Positions 34,381-45,876 are shown, numbered from the stretch's first letter. The stretch is DNA of 64,000 nt from Marvania coccoides (GCA_963854735.1 OY978100.1:1922001-1986000), one strand, 5' to 3'. Numbers and translations are program-made. Notes: generated by a model from the sequence alone, not told the origin.

Positions 34381-36535
34381 ATGCAGACCCCACTGCATAT
34401 CCTGTCGGCCAGGCTGCAGAGCGAGACCCCTGCATGCGGAGTGTCGCTGGAACCGTACATTTTGGTCCGGCGGGCCGACGGGACAACCGTCTCCGCAGGT
34501 GGGTAATTATATTTTTTGTTTTCAAGGGTGGAGATAGGGGGTCGCGTGAATTCATCACCCCCTTGTGTTTCATCATGTTTAATAGGCCGGCGCATTGTGC
34601 ACCACCCCACCTCTGCCTCGCATTTCCTCGATCACTGATTTTCCCCCCTCCCATCTTTATAACGACCCAACCCTGCAGAGGAGGTGCCGCAGGAGGGCCA
34701 GACCGACAGCAGGTTCAGCGTCAAATGTCGGTGGTATCGATCGGTCATCACCAAAGCCGGCCAGGTGAGGCAAACCTGCCCGTTTTTTTCCTTCTCCCTC
34801 CCCGCAAACCCACCCCCTTCAACTCTCCCTCTGATGCCCCCTCTCGTTCTGATCTCAGGTCTGCTGGGTGCACCCTGAGCGCGACGCCGGCATCCAGTGC
34901 ATCCTCTGCCTGCGCTGCAAGGCAGACACGAAGCGCTCATACCACTGCTCTTCCGAATGCCTCCGTGAGCACTGGGCGTTTCACAACGACTTCCACGCGC
35001 AGCAGCGCAATAACGGCGAGGCGGGGGGCTCCGTGGGAGGTTCCAACGGCTACGGCTCCTCTCTGGACCTGCGCCACTCGCCTTACTCATACTCAAACAG
35101 CGGAGAGGCGTGGGCAGAGGTCGGGCGGGGTAGGACCTTTGTCCCCGGGCCAGATGACGTGGGCTGCATCCTCAAGTTCGAGTGCACTGCCCACGACGTG
35201 GCTTCCGCGTACCAGGACGTCGGAAAGACCTTCAACATCATCACGGCAAGGGTGCGGCCGGCGCCAACCCCCCCCCGCCGCTCCATGGTCCCCATCACCC
35301 CCCCGCACGCCTCCGTCACCAAGGGCAAGTTCACGCTGCTCACGTACAACCTGCTGGCGGACCTGTACGCCACCGCGGAGCAGTTTGGGTACTGCCCGAC
35401 TTGGGCGCTGGCATGGCCCTACCGCCGTCTCAACCTCGTGAAGGAGCTGTTGGGCTACGGCGCGGACGTGATGTGCCTGCAGGAGGTGCAGAGCAACCAC
35501 TTCACCGACTTTCTGGCGCCCGAGATGGCCAAGGCGGGGTACACCGCCATCTACAAGAAGAAAACGACGGAGATGTACACGCGGAACGCTTATGCCATCG
35601 ACGGCTGCGCGACTTTCTTCCGGCGCGACCGCTTCGCGTTGGTGAAGAAGTACGAGGTGGAGTTCAACAAGGCGGCGCTGAGCCTGGCGGAGACGCTGGC
35701 GCCGGAGCAAAAGAAGGCGGCGCTGAACCGGCTGCTGAAGGACAACGTCGCTCTGATTGCGGTGCTGGAGGCGCTGGACCCGCCGTTTGCGGACGGCGGG
35801 AGCGGGGGTGGGGGCGGCAACGGCGGGAGCGGGGACGGCGCGACCGCGCCTGCCGCTGGCGGCAGCGGCGGCGGCAGCACCAGTGGCGGCACGTCTCGCC
35901 GGCAGCTCGTCTGCGTGGCCAACACCCACATCCATTCCAACCCTGAGCTGGGAGACGTCAAGCTGTGGCAGGTGCACACCCTGCTGAAGGGGCTGGAGAA
36001 GATTGCCGCCTCCGCCGACATTCCGATGCTGGTGGCGGGAGACTTCAATGCCACGCCCGGCTCAGCAGCGCACAGCCTGCTGGTGCGCGGCGGGGTCCCT
36101 CCGATGTCTCCGGAGCTCCTCAACGACCCGCTGGGCATCCTCAAGCCCGTCACCAAGCTGGCGCATCGGCTGCCGCTGGCGTCGGCATACGCGGCGGTGG
36201 CAGCAGCCCCCGACTCGGACCACGCCGCCGTGCGCCAGAAGCGCCGGCTGGACCCTGCCACGGGCGAGCCGCGGTTCACCAACATCACTCGCGACTTCAA
36301 GGGCACCCTGGACTACGTTTTGTACTCTCGGGACTCCCTGGCGCCCAGCGCCGCCCTGGAGCTGCCCGACGAGACCGAGGTGCGGTGCAAGTCGCAGCCC
36401 GGGCTGCCTAACGACCAGTGGTCGTCGGACCACGTGGCGCTGATGGTAGAATTCCAGTACCGCCAGCCGGAAGGCGGAGCCAATGGCGGCGGGGCAGATT
36501 CCGCCCAGCCGCCCACCCCGCCTACCCCCCAGTAG
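34381..36535 (+). CDS. CCR4: CCR4 poly(A) deadenylase, plant type
   Basis: Three exons (34381-34498, 34679-34764, 34859-36535) encode 626 residues. Residues 1-68 form the plant CCR4 leader (YILVRRADGTTVSAEE, then RFSVKCRWYRS). It is followed by a Cys/His finger (CILCLRCKADTKRSYHCSSEC) that replaces the leucine-rich repeats of yeast CCR4 in plants. The exonuclease-endonuclease-phosphatase domain begins FTLLTYNLLADLYATAEQFGYCP; it has LQEVQ (catalytic Glu), NTHIHSNPELGDVKLWQ, AGDFNATPGS (catalytic Asp/Asn), and WSSDHVALM (catalytic Asp-His). CCR4 shortens mRNA tails as part of CCR4-NOT in the cytoplasm. A Gly/Ser-rich insertion of about 50 residues sits between the Glu motif and the THIH motif. 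An AATAAA at 36735-36740 may end the transcript. Confidence 0.95.
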
Positions 36536-37154
36536 TGACGTCGCAGTGACGGTGACAGTAGACGGTACCAGTTGTATCTTCTTTGTTAGTACTTGACAGC
36601 AATAGCGACAACGATGCTTATAATGGTTTTAACGACGCCCCTCTCTCCTGACTGAGTAGTGTACTGAGAGAGAGTTCACTGACGGCATTGACGGAGTTTT
36701 TTTCTGAAAGAAAGTGCTGTTTTGAAGGAGAGTGAATAAAATAATTTTCAAAGTAAAAATAAATAAATAGTGCGTACTTTTAGAGAGGGAAAAAGGGAGA
36801 GAAATTGATTCATCTGCCCAAAGTAGATTCATTTATCTAGAACATGGCTGAGAGCATGGTGGAGTGTAACGGAACGGGAGAAAAAGTGGCTTTGGCAACG
36901 GTATTAAGTGCAGCCCATGCGCGCGCATGCACCAAGCCCCCGTCATTCTTGGCCTGTACCCTGCTTGAAACCGCCATCCAGGAGAAGTTCGTTAGCACCG
37001 CACCTGCTGCACTGGCAGTCTTCGTTTCGGAACAAGAATAGCGCCATTTCTAAAGGATGCCCTTCTCTTCCCTCCTTGCAGCATTGTTTTTTCTCTTTGT
37101 TTTTCTCTGTTCAATGAAGCGATAGTTGCCCAATATTGAGGCGCCGGAGCAGCT
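36536..37154. other. Intergenic between CCR4 and PEX11
   Basis: This 619-base interval holds the CCR4 3' UTR with AATAAA at 36735-36740 and the PEX11 promoter. A 65-codon ATG ORF at 36844 has no coding support. Confidence 0.5.
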
Positions 37155-38162
37155 ATGAGCAGTCGAATGAGTGGCGGGCCCGACACCCTTGACAAAACTG
37201 TAGCCTTTTTAGCGAAGAGAGATGGAATTGACAAGGCAAGGCAACGGAAATGAACATGCATAATCGGGACTACGGCGACGCGTCGCCTATTTTCAAAACA
37301 TTTACAAAAATTGAATCTTTTGGCCAAGTCAAACAAACCTCTTTTCGTCCCTGCCCCACTTCTTTGCACGACGCAGACGCTCAAAATCATGCGGTACGCC
37401 AGCAAGCTTGCCCTGGCCACGTCCCTTGTGAGCAACGACACCGTCGCCGGCAAACTCTGCAACTTTGAAGCCTCCATCGGCGCCAGCCGCAAAGCCTTCC
37501 GCCTGGGAAAATTCCTACAGAACGTGAACGCCATTCGCCGCCTGCCGCTGCGCACCCCCCACATCACACTGGAGCTGCTGGCAAACGTGGGAGAGTGTAC
37601 TTATTACTTCATTTCGCAGTTTCAGTGGCTGGTGCAGGCCGGCGTGCTGCCCCCGACCATCGCGCCCAGGATCACGCGCTTCAGCGCTGGCGGGGAGATG
37701 GTGGGCTACATCGCTTCCATCATCCTGGCAATTTTCCGACTTCACTTTTTGCTCGGTAAGTAGCGAAAACCAATCAATCAATACTGCGTAAAAGGCAATA
37801 AAATTACAGCATTGATAAAATTGGCATATCTCTTTCGCTGTTGATTTGCAGAGCGGGAGGTGGCGCTCATCGCAGAGCTGCAGCGGCGGCGGCGGGCGCG
37901 TGCAGCAGACGGCACCAGCAGCGGCGCTGACGAGTCGAAAGACGAGGCGCTGGTGTTTGAAATCAAGCAGACGCGGGCGCGTAGGGCTCTGCGCACGCTG
38001 GGCCTGGCTCAGGACATCGCAGACTCGCTGCTGGCACTAGAAGACCTCCGCTCGCCAGGAAAGCCAAAAACGATTCTCAGCAGCAAATCCCTGCTAGCAA
38101 CTGCTGGGCTGGTGTCAGGCTGTCTCAGCGCGTACAAAAACTGGCCAGGCACCGTCAAGTGA
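37155..38162 (+). CDS. PEX11: Peroxisomal membrane proliferation factor PEX11, with a GC-AG intron
   Basis: Three exons, 37155-37235, 37377-37755 and 37852-38162, encode 256 residues. The first exon gives MSSRMSGGPDTLDKTVAFLAK then RDGIDK, and the second opens TLKIMRYASKLALATSL, so the join reconstitutes the PEX11 signature of an amphipathic helix (DGIDKTLKxxRYxSK). The first intron has a GC donor (AAG/GCAAGGC) and a normal GCAG acceptor; no GT alternative keeps the frame. FRLGKFLQNVNAIRR and the helix LLANVGECTYYFISQFQWLVQAG follow, then a hydrophobic segment (GYIASIILAIFRLHFLL) and the basic loop RRRRARAAD. The C-terminal segment (SLLATAGLVSGCLSAYKNW) is the second membrane anchor. PEX11 tubulates and divides peroxisomes, and may link to lipid use in this algal cell. 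Models starting at the internal ATG (37389) would lose the conserved helix. Confidence 0.9.
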
Positions 38163-38999
38163 CGACCGAGAGACGCCGTGCCACCCTGAAATGACGCATC
38201 ATGATGCAACAAAACATGTTTAGCTAACTAACGATGAATTAATGTTTGGCAGTAGTTTATTCATGTGGGCAAGCCCACACCAATGATTTAAGTTTTGCAA
38301 TAGCATTCTCCTATCCCCCTTTTCCCTTCTTTTTCCGGCAGGCAGCTGGCTTGTCCTTCCTCCGCAATAGTTTTCCTAATTTCTTCCTTCCAAGCGCTTT
38401 TTTTCTCCGTATGCTTACTACCACCGTGAGAATTAAAACTCGGCGTGTTTATTTTTGACGTATTCTCTTGTTCTGCTTTTCCCTGAGTCCCCTCGGAGAA
38501 AAATAAAGTGCGGCACCATTCCCAGCGGCACTCAAGTTTTTTGCATCTATTCTTGCACTTTGTAGCTATCAGTTCCTTTTTGCATTTTTTTCTTCAGAGC
38601 TTTTGAAAAAGCCGTTAGATTTTATTTCATTTCCGAAAGAAAACACAGAAGTACTGCTTGGGTACACGCATACATGTGTAATGAAAGAAAATTGTTCTAG
38701 TAGAATTGAGTAGAATTGAATGCAGAGGAAAATTAGAAAAAGAAAAAAAGAAAAACTGTGATAAACACAAAAAGAAATGTATTGTCATGCGTAATGAAAA
38801 TTGTGCTGTTTACTGTGTGTCACTGCTAGTACGACGCTATTCTAAGCTTATTAGTTGGGTAGTCCATCAGGTAAGGTCAGTGTGGAGGGGGGGGTGGGGG
38901 GGGGGGGAGAATGAACTTTATCAGTTGAAATTGTATTCAAACTCTCGATGGAAGGAAAATTTAATTATTTCATACTCAAAATTGATGCGTTTATCCTCT
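38163..38999. other. Convergent 3' region with G-rich tract
   Basis: This 837-base interval between PEX11 and the phytol kinase carries a G-rich tract at about 38887-38907 interrupted by one T. It is otherwise AT-rich; no gene is supported. Confidence 0.5.
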
Positions 39000-40196
39000 T
39001 CACAAGGTTTCCACGATCTGCAGCAGTGCCACCCCCATCAGTGCCGCCACGCCAGGTACCGACACGTTGTCGTCCAGCGTTTTGTTGATGGGCAGCGACT
39101 CTATGAGCGTGGCCACTGCAGCAATGGCGGTGACTGCAGCAGCGGTGGCAGAGCCGTCCAGCTGGAGGTACCCCAGCGCAGCAAAATACCTGCACGACAC
39201 ACGGCGAAACGAGAAATAGATCAGTTTCATGCATGCAGTTTTAGTAGGGAAAACGATGCAAAAGAAGGGAGAGAAATTTTGTGCAGAATGTGCCATTTAA
39301 AAGCGAAATTTCGATTCTGCGTACCACAAAAGGCATGCTGCCGCGCCCAGCCCGCCGAAGAACATCGCCCCCGAGCCTGCCCAGCTTTTTTCGGGGTTCC
39401 ATGGCAGCCGGTTGCTGCCGCCCCACCGCCGCCCCACGATGTCGGCCAGGCCATCCCCGCCGCACATGAGCGAGACAATGACCACGCCCACGGGGGAGGA
39501 CCGCCAGTACACTGCGGTAACGAGCTGCAGTACAATGACGTAATACAGCGGACCCCGCAAAAGCTCAGAGGGATCCCCGGTGCGGGTCATAGCAGCCACA
39601 GCACGCGGGTCTTTCACGGTTTCGGTGCCTGCCAGGACCAGGCGCGCCATGTTGAGGGTGGGCACCAGGGCGGCGAAAAATTGTGAGTAGGGGGACGCAC
39701 TGAACAGCGGCCAGCAGAGCAGGAAGAGGGGGCCTGCCAGGGTGTGCACCATCTTGCGGGACACTTTCTGTTTTATTTAGAGGGGGAAATGGGTGAGAAA
39801 CGGCGTTTTATTCGCTAAAAATTCAAAAAAATGGCGGTGGAAAAAATCGGAAAAGGTGTGTACCTTGTCCATGATTTTCTTCTCTTCTAGGGTTTCGAAG
39901 AAGGAAACCAGGAACTTGGCGCCCACGACGGACAGCCCCACCGCCAGTGCGTCCCTCAGGGGGAAATTTTCGGCGAGCTCCACAAGCGCCTGGCCAGCTG
40001 AAAAAGCTTGCGTCTGCAGGCGGTGCGCCCGGGATTGGCGCGGCGGCGGAAGGTTGCCGATCGTTGTGCTCTGGAACAGCTGTCCCTGCCGACGCAGGGA
40101 CGCCGGTGTCCGGAAAGGCGGTAAAACATGTTGTGTGATCGCAAGAGAAGTTCTCGGCGCTGCCAAACCTGGCGCCAATTGGCCCAAAGAATTCAT
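39000..40196 (-). CDS. VTE5: Phytol kinase, plastid (VTE5 type)
   Basis: Three exons (40196-39864, 39767-39325, 39189-39000) encode 321 residues. The first 65 residues are Arg/Gln/Pro-rich without acid and look like a transit peptide. The body reads KVSRKMVHTLAGPLFLL, then FFAALVPTLNMARLVL, a TRTGDPSELLRGPLYYV block, MCGGDGLADIVGRRWG, PWNPEKSWAGSGAMF, and ESLPINKTLDDNVSVP. These match plant VTE5 (RKIVHVLSG, CGGDGIADIMGRKFG, NPRKSWAGS, ESLPITDQLDDNISVP). The enzyme phosphorylates phytol released from chlorophyll, feeding tocopherol and phylloquinone synthesis at plastid membranes, with 6 or so hydrophobic segments. VTE6 (phytyl-phosphate kinase) and dolichol kinase are related families, but the CGGDGxAD and SWAGS motifs favour VTE5/FOLK. 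Confidence 0.93.
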
Positions 40197-40535
40197 AGGT
40201 GCTTAATTAATAAATAACTCGGCGTTCTCTCGCAATCAGGCTCTTATCCCCTACAGCCCAGAACTAATTTGTCCACCCCTCCACCTGGAGTCTACGCAGG
40301 AGATGGAGAAAGAAAAGCAGCAGTGTTGAGTGGCCTTCAATGGCCAGGAGGTCCAAAATCAGGCGCTCCGGCTATTTCATGCAGGGTCTTTATTTCATGC
40401 AGTTGCCGCCACCGGCACAAAATTAATCACACCTCCCTCCCCTCTCTTTGCAAAATTAATGGTTTGATTGTTCTAGGTTAAGGGTGAAACATACTGATAC
40501 AAATGAAGAATAACACAGTACCAATTGCCCCTCAT
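40197..40535. other. Short intergenic between phytol kinase and aldo/keto reductase
   Basis: This is 339 bases with the reductase 3' UTR and the kinase promoter, both on the minus strand. Nothing notable is visible. Confidence 0.4.
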
Positions 40536-42233
40536 TCACACCCACTCGCCCCCGCGCTCCCAGGTATAGCAGTCGGACTGGGGCACGCGCCCCTCATCCA
40601 GCACCCCTTGAATCAGGCTCAGATCCTCTTCGCTCAGATCAAACCCAAACAGAGCCACGTGGTCGCCAACATGCCTGGCGTTTCGCGCACCCACGATGAT
40701 GCCTGCCACCGCTGGGCGCTGCAGCACCCACTTGGACGCCACGTCTGCGATGCTGACGTTGTATTGGTTGCCCACTGCCTGCAGCGTGCGCAGAAGGGAC
40801 TGCAGCCACTCCCACCCGCCGCGCTGGCTGATGACGCTGGAGTACTTTGATAAACTGCAGTACACCAAAAGGAATACGACCCAATCGTGTGTTGTTAATT
40901 GGTCGAATATTGCAAATTAATTTAATTTTACGCATGGTGGTTGGTGGTTTAAAACATGAAGGACTTGAAGGAGGGACGAAAGGTGAACGGCCGCAACTTA
41001 TAAATCAACTTAAGAATCTACCTGTAGGTGTTCACTGTGACGTCTTGCGGGCGCTTTCCAAGGAACTTCTCGGAGAGGAAACCACCACAAACAGTGCCGT
41101 AGGGCAGCAACTGAATGCCGTGGTCCAGGCAGTAGCGCACCATGCCGTTTTCAGGCCTGGGGTCCAGCAGCGAGTATTGCACCTGCATGGGTTTTGGGAA
41201 AGAGAAAATTTGAGAAAAAATCCAGTGTTTTTTTTAAACTGATAGTAGCGTCTAATATATCTAATAGAAGGTAGAAGAAAATATTCTAAAAATAAAAAAA
41301 CCGAGAGAGACGAAAATGAGTTGCTCTGCCTTGCCTGGTTGGACACGATGGGCGCCCCTGCGTCCACCATCTCAGCCAGCGTTTTGGTGTCAAAATTGGT
41401 GACGCCCACCGCCCGCACTTTGCCCTTTGCCTGCAGCTCTGTCAAATGCAGAGCAGCGTCAACATAGCCGTGGTTGTTCAGATCGTGCCAGTAGAACTGA
41501 ATTAGGTCGAGGGACTTGACGCCGAGGTGGGAGCGGCTCCTGTCGATGCTCTGCAGGAAAAAATCCCACGTTCCTCCCTTAATAATGCGTCTCGATTATT
41601 TACGCACCATTGAACCCCTCTTACCTCTTCTACAAACTGCATTTTCCTGGCCTGGTTCATGGCTTGGCCAAAGCAGCAAAATTTCGTGAGCACTCTGCAC
41701 TTTTCCCGCGACTCTGGCGTTGTTTTCTTCAAAAATTCGCCAATGAGCGTCTCAGAAGGGCCGTAAATGTCCGCGGTGTCCAGCGTGAAAATTCCAGCGT
41801 CGATGAAGGGCTGGAAGTCTGCGACAGCGTTGCCACCGCTGGTGCGGTCGGTGCCCCGATCGCCTGCATTTTTTAAAAGAGAAAAAACGTTATTGAGCAA
41901 TCATTTTTAGGGCCAACCTACATTTGAAATTCTCTCTAATAATTTTTGCATTCCATTGTTTCGTTGCTCGAACGCCCAACAGTATGAATAAATAAAAATA
42001 AACTACCCACCAGAGTGTCCTCCACTCAGCTGCCAACACCCCTTGATAACGCGGCTGATCTCGAGGTCAGGGGTGAGGTTGACGGTGGGCACGGCGGGGG
42101 TAGCTGCCAAGGCCATTTGCGGGCGGAAAGAGGAGAACCCAGCCGTGAGGAGCGGGGCTGCAACCATCGCTTGCCGTCGGGAGGGCTGCCACTTCTGGGA
42201 AGCGGCGGTGATGGGAGATGCTGAGCGCATCAT
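40536..42233 (-). CDS. Aldo/keto reductase with plastid/twin-arginine-like leader; one GC-AG intron
   Basis: Five exons (42233-42011, 41863-41625, 41550-41335, 41182-41022, 40854-40536) encode 385 residues. The AKR tetrad is complete: D103, Y108, K135 and H176. GVTNF and IVSNQVQYSLLDPRP motifs follow. The third intron has a GC donor (CAG/GCAAGG); without it the strand NQVQYS is broken. The leader reads MMRSASPITAASQKWQPSRR, QAMVAAPLLTAGFSSFRPQMALA, that is a Ser/Arg-rich transit-like start, a twin arginine, a hydrophobic stretch and an A-x-A end, the pattern of a plastid thylakoid lumen (Tat) targeting signal. The NTYSLSKYSSVI segment and C-terminal GARNARHVGDHVALFGF match plant chloroplast AKRs such as AT1G06690-like, often found in plastoglobules. 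The substrate is unknown; it probably reduces reactive carbonyls with NADPH. Confidence 0.88.
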
Positions 42234-42653
42234 GGCTGTATACGCCACGCAGGCGGTACGAGGATTCGCAGCCTACGCAACAAGGAACGAGAAGCTTTTC
42301 CGACAGATCACAAATGGCACCAGATGGAGTGCAAGTTTTAGAGCCGGTGAGATGATGATCTTAAATGGAGCACGCAATGTGATGTTTATAACATTTAATG
42401 GCGAGCTTGATGCGACAGAAACCGAACGAGTGGCCAAGAGCACAGCATAGCACCTCCACAATTGTTCCTCCATCTTTATTCTTTATGTTTTTTAATCACG
42501 TTGCATTGATCCATCACATGAAACCTCATTGCCAAGTGCCAAGGACTGGGAGCTCAGTAATATATTAGAGCATAGTCTTCACTTCTCTCATGATAAATAT
42601 CGCTTCGAACGCCGCAACTGCGAAGATGTGAGGCACACCAGCCGTCTAACAAC
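42234..42653. promoter_or_regulatory. Divergent promoter, aldo/keto reductase / NYN nuclease
   Basis: This is 420 bases between divergent start codons. I see no clear box or RNA gene. Confidence 0.35.
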
Positions 42654-43932
42654 ATGCATTTGCGCCGTGGAGTTGCACCCCGGCTTGGAGCGCTTCCAAG
42701 GACACCACCGCCCCTCCGTCGCCGCTTCGTCATCCTGTGCGTCAAGGACGGGAAAAAGAAACGCCCGAAGGCTGCAGACCCCAAATCTACCCCTTCAACC
42801 CCTCCTTCCACGCCCACAGACCCCCCGCCTCCTCGAATAACCACCAATTCCTTGATCGACGTTCGCAAACAAATCAAGCTCGTTAAACTGTTCAAAGAGG
42901 CGCAGACGCAGCCCATGCCCTCCCCGTTTCGAGTGCGAGCCCCCCAGTACCGCAGACCCTCAAAAACGGCCGAGGAATTCCGGCAAGAGCGCGCAGAAGC
43001 GGAGGCAGTGGCCGCCGCTCTTTCCAATCAAGAGTCCAAGCGAATCGCGCTGCAGTCGCTGTATGGGTCGTACCAGCCGCTCAAAGGGATGTATAAGCTC
43101 CCTCCTGTGCTGCTGGTGGACGGCTACAACGTGCTGCACGTGTGGGATCGCACAAAAGAGATGATGCAGCGGGCGGGAGAAATACCGTTGGTGTTGCAGG
43201 ACGCGAGGGAGGCGCTGCTGGACTCGCTGGGGGTGTACTCGCAGATCAACGGGGTGCGGGTTGTGGTGGCGTTTGACGCGTTGAACACGGGGGTGAGGAT
43301 GAACAGCGAGGAGGTGCTGCCCACTGGGGTAACAGTAGGTGAGAAGTGCGAAAGAGAGGGGAGAATGCACGTTGAATAGGGGGTTTTAAGTGTTGTGTAG
43401 TCCTCTATCGTAAATTCAGTGAAAATTACACTCCCAACATCTGTTTTTTCCTTCCTAATAACTTTAGAATTTCGCCGCCTTTTTTCACATTTTCCGAATT
43501 CGTAAAATTTCGAAAATTGCGCCTTTTGCAGTGTACTGTGGGGAGTGCGAGGCCGACTCGTACATCGAAGACCAGGTGGACCTATGGCTGAAAAAACGCC
43601 ACCCCAGCGTCGTTGTCGCCACCTCAGACGTGGCTCACAAATCCGTGATCGACTCCAAAACCCCTGTCATGGCGCGGCAAACGGTGTGGGTGGTGCCTTC
43701 GTCTGGGCTGTGCAAAGACATGCTGGCCACAGAGAAGCGGATGGACCAGCGCCTGGCTGACTATAGCAATAAACAAAAAGTCCATATGGGGATCTTAGGG
43801 AGCACCGTGAAATCCCGGGATAAATCTACGTTCTCTGCCCTCAATAGCATGCGCATGGCTGACGTGCCGCAGTATGGCCTAGGTGCGAGAAGACGACAAC
43901 CGCAACAACCAAAAACCGACGTAACTGAATGA
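42654..43932 (+). CDS. NYN/YacP-type RNA endonuclease, plastid-targeted
   Basis: Two exons, 42654-43338 and 43532-43932, encode 361 residues. The leader (MHLRRGVAPRLGALPRTPPP LRRRFVILCVKDG) is Arg/Pro-rich with no acid until residue 32, suggesting organellar import. Residues 70-145 hold a conserved-looking helical arm (NSLIDVRKQIKLVKLFKEA; RPSKTAEEFRQERAEAEA). The NYN (YacP/Rae1) nuclease fold begins LLVDGYNVLHVWDRTKEMMQRAG, with DGYN as the acidic metal-binding motif. It continues with GVRVVVAFDA, CGECEADSYIEDQV (metal-site Asp) and VVATSDVAHKSVID. In Bacillus, Rae1/YacP cuts mRNA in the ribosome; chloroplast relatives are presumed to act in plastid RNA turnover. All acidic metal ligands are intact. 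The join restores VTVVYCGECEADS. An AATAAA at 44061-44066 may end the transcript. Confidence 0.88.
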
Positions 43933-44281
43933 TTTTTTTTGTGAACTTACTCCTCTCTTTATATATCTTGCTATTTTATTTATTTTTTAGCTTTGATTGC
44001 CTTTCTTTGATTTGCCAGTACTTGCTTTACCTATCGTAACTGTGACTGTATGTACACCATAATAAAATCCCATTTCATTTGTAAATTTACTGCTGCTGCT
44101 GTTGTCTAGAATTTAGAATTAAAATATGGAAACTCATAAAAAGTGAACGAGAAAAAGGGGAGAGGGAGAAAAAAACAATAACGATTTTCAACATTGACAT
44201 TGCGGTTGTTCACTCTTCTCTCGGGCTGAACGCTGAATAAAACGTATTAGTGTACTTCCAAAAACCATGCGTCTCCCATGC
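43933..44281. other. Convergent 3' region
   Basis: This is 349 bases with AATAAA at 44061-44066 and AT-rich sequence. Nothing else is visible. Confidence 0.5.
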
Positions 44282-45795
44282 TTATGCTTTGCTGCTGCCT
44301 GCGCTGCCCCCACACTCAAAGTCGGAAGGTTTTGCTCTGGATTTTATCTTCCGACTCGCAATAGCCGCTGCTGCTGCTGCCGCTGCCGCTCCTGCCGCCG
44401 GCATGGACACCGCGCTGATCGTCGCAGCGGGGGCGATGCCGTTCTTCGCAGCTGCAGGTGCGTCCATCTCCAGAGGGATGCCAGCGCTGCTGGGTTCACC
44501 TTCGTGCTCCCAGAAACAGTACTGCCCGTCCAGCTCCTCGTCTTCCTCCCTGAAGATGTGCTTCATGCGGCGCTGTTTCGCGGACAGGTAGCCCTTGTTG
44601 TACTTTTGAGACTTGACCTGCAGCGACAGCGGGAGAGAAAAAAATATTGAGAGCCCCCCCCAAAAAATGATGAAGCAGAAGGGGACCAATCTTATCTGAG
44701 AATGCCATGCAAACTCAATCTATAAAAATGATTTCACTTGATACTTAAAGCAACATTCTCCCTCGATGCCTGGATTAAAGAAAATGTCAGCCAAACCAAC
44801 CAATGTCTTGTCGCCTCACCTGGCACGGCACGCGATCCACCACGTTGATGCCCAGCGCCGCCAGCTCGTTGATCTTCCGCGGGTTGTTGGTCATCAGCCG
44901 GATGCTCTTAACCCCCAGCTCCTGCAGAATGTGACCCACTGCTGAATACTCTCGGCAGTCGTCTGGCAGCCCCAACGCTCGGTTAGCGTCCACTGTGTCC
45001 AAGCCCTTCTCCTGCAGCGCGTACGCCGCGATCTTGTTGGCCAGCCCGATGCCGCGCCCCTCCTGCTGCAGGTAAATCACCATGCCGGGCGGGGCGTCTT
45101 GTATGTAGTCTAGTGAAAGCTGCAGCTGCTCCTTGCAGTCGCATTTCAACGAGCCCAGAACCTCGGAAGTAAAACAGGCGTCGTGCACGCGCACCACCAC
45201 CTGAAAAAACCGGCGTTTTGATGGTTAAATACCGGGTTGAGTGGGGGCAGCGGGGGAGTCCAAGTCTAGATATTTGTTTCTCAAGCCACACAGCATAGCT
45301 CACCTCTTCTTGACCCTCCACGGAACCGCTGATGATGGCGCTGGGTTCGGTGAATGTGCGCCCGCCGTCAATCTGCGAAAATAACGACGAAAAAGGGGTC
45401 AGGAGATGGATGGGCAGGGGAGGGGTTAGTTCCTAATAATATATTCAAAAGTTTCAAAAACTCACAGTGTGCCTGTATCCTCGCAACCGGAACTTCCCCT
45501 GACCGGTAGGCAACAATGTTTCAGCCACAAACTTTGTCCATATCAACGGAATGTCGCCTTCTCGGTGGTCAGAGCGCTCGATTGCTGGGAGATGTTGTCT
45601 GTTGTGGGTTGTGCCATTGGATGACGCTGAAAAGCTGATTTGCGGGCTGCGTCGTGAAATTGGACGGCAATGCGCGGGAGGCCGCCGTGCCGTGTGGCAG
45701 TTTCGTGAAAGATTTGGAACAATTGAAAATGTGTCCACTCTGCCACTGCTGCTCGCAGGGCCGCTGTCCACGACACACCCAAATCGTGATCCCAT
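44282..45795 (-). CDS. RIBA: GTP cyclohydrolase II, stand-alone (riboflavin synthesis)
   Basis: Four exons (45795-45466, 45372-45304, 45200-44820, 44617-44282) encode 371 residues; an in-frame ATG at 45876 would add 27. The enzyme domain begins with FVAETLLPTGQGKFRLRGYRH. Its zinc site is C142-x10-C153-x-C155 (ACFTSEVLGSLKCDC), and EGRGIGL (180-186) is the GTP-binding loop. RALGLPDDCREYSAVGHIL and MTNNPRKI complete the family signature. It opens GTP to the pyrimidine precursor of riboflavin, releasing formate. The leader is Ser/Arg/His-rich and looks plastid-directed. Plants usually have this domain fused to DHBP synthase (RibBA); here there is no N-terminal DHBP synthase part, so the enzyme is monofunctional. 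The last exon adds a Lys/Glu segment and an alanine run (AAAAAAAAIASRK). Confidence 0.92.
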
Positions 45796-45876
45796 TATAT
45801 CTAAAAATAATAAAATAAAAATGTAATTAACGAGGATTCTGGGGCTATTTTTCCTTGCGAGCTTTCCACCAAACAT

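Noticed and set aside
36844..37041. 65-codon frame between CCR4 and PEX11
   Set aside because: Too short, no conserved features, lies in AT-rich untranslated sequence.
37311..37763. PEX11 as a single frame starting in the first intron or at ATG 37389
   Set aside because: That would lose the conserved DGIDKTLK helix supplied by the upstream exon via a GC-AG intron.
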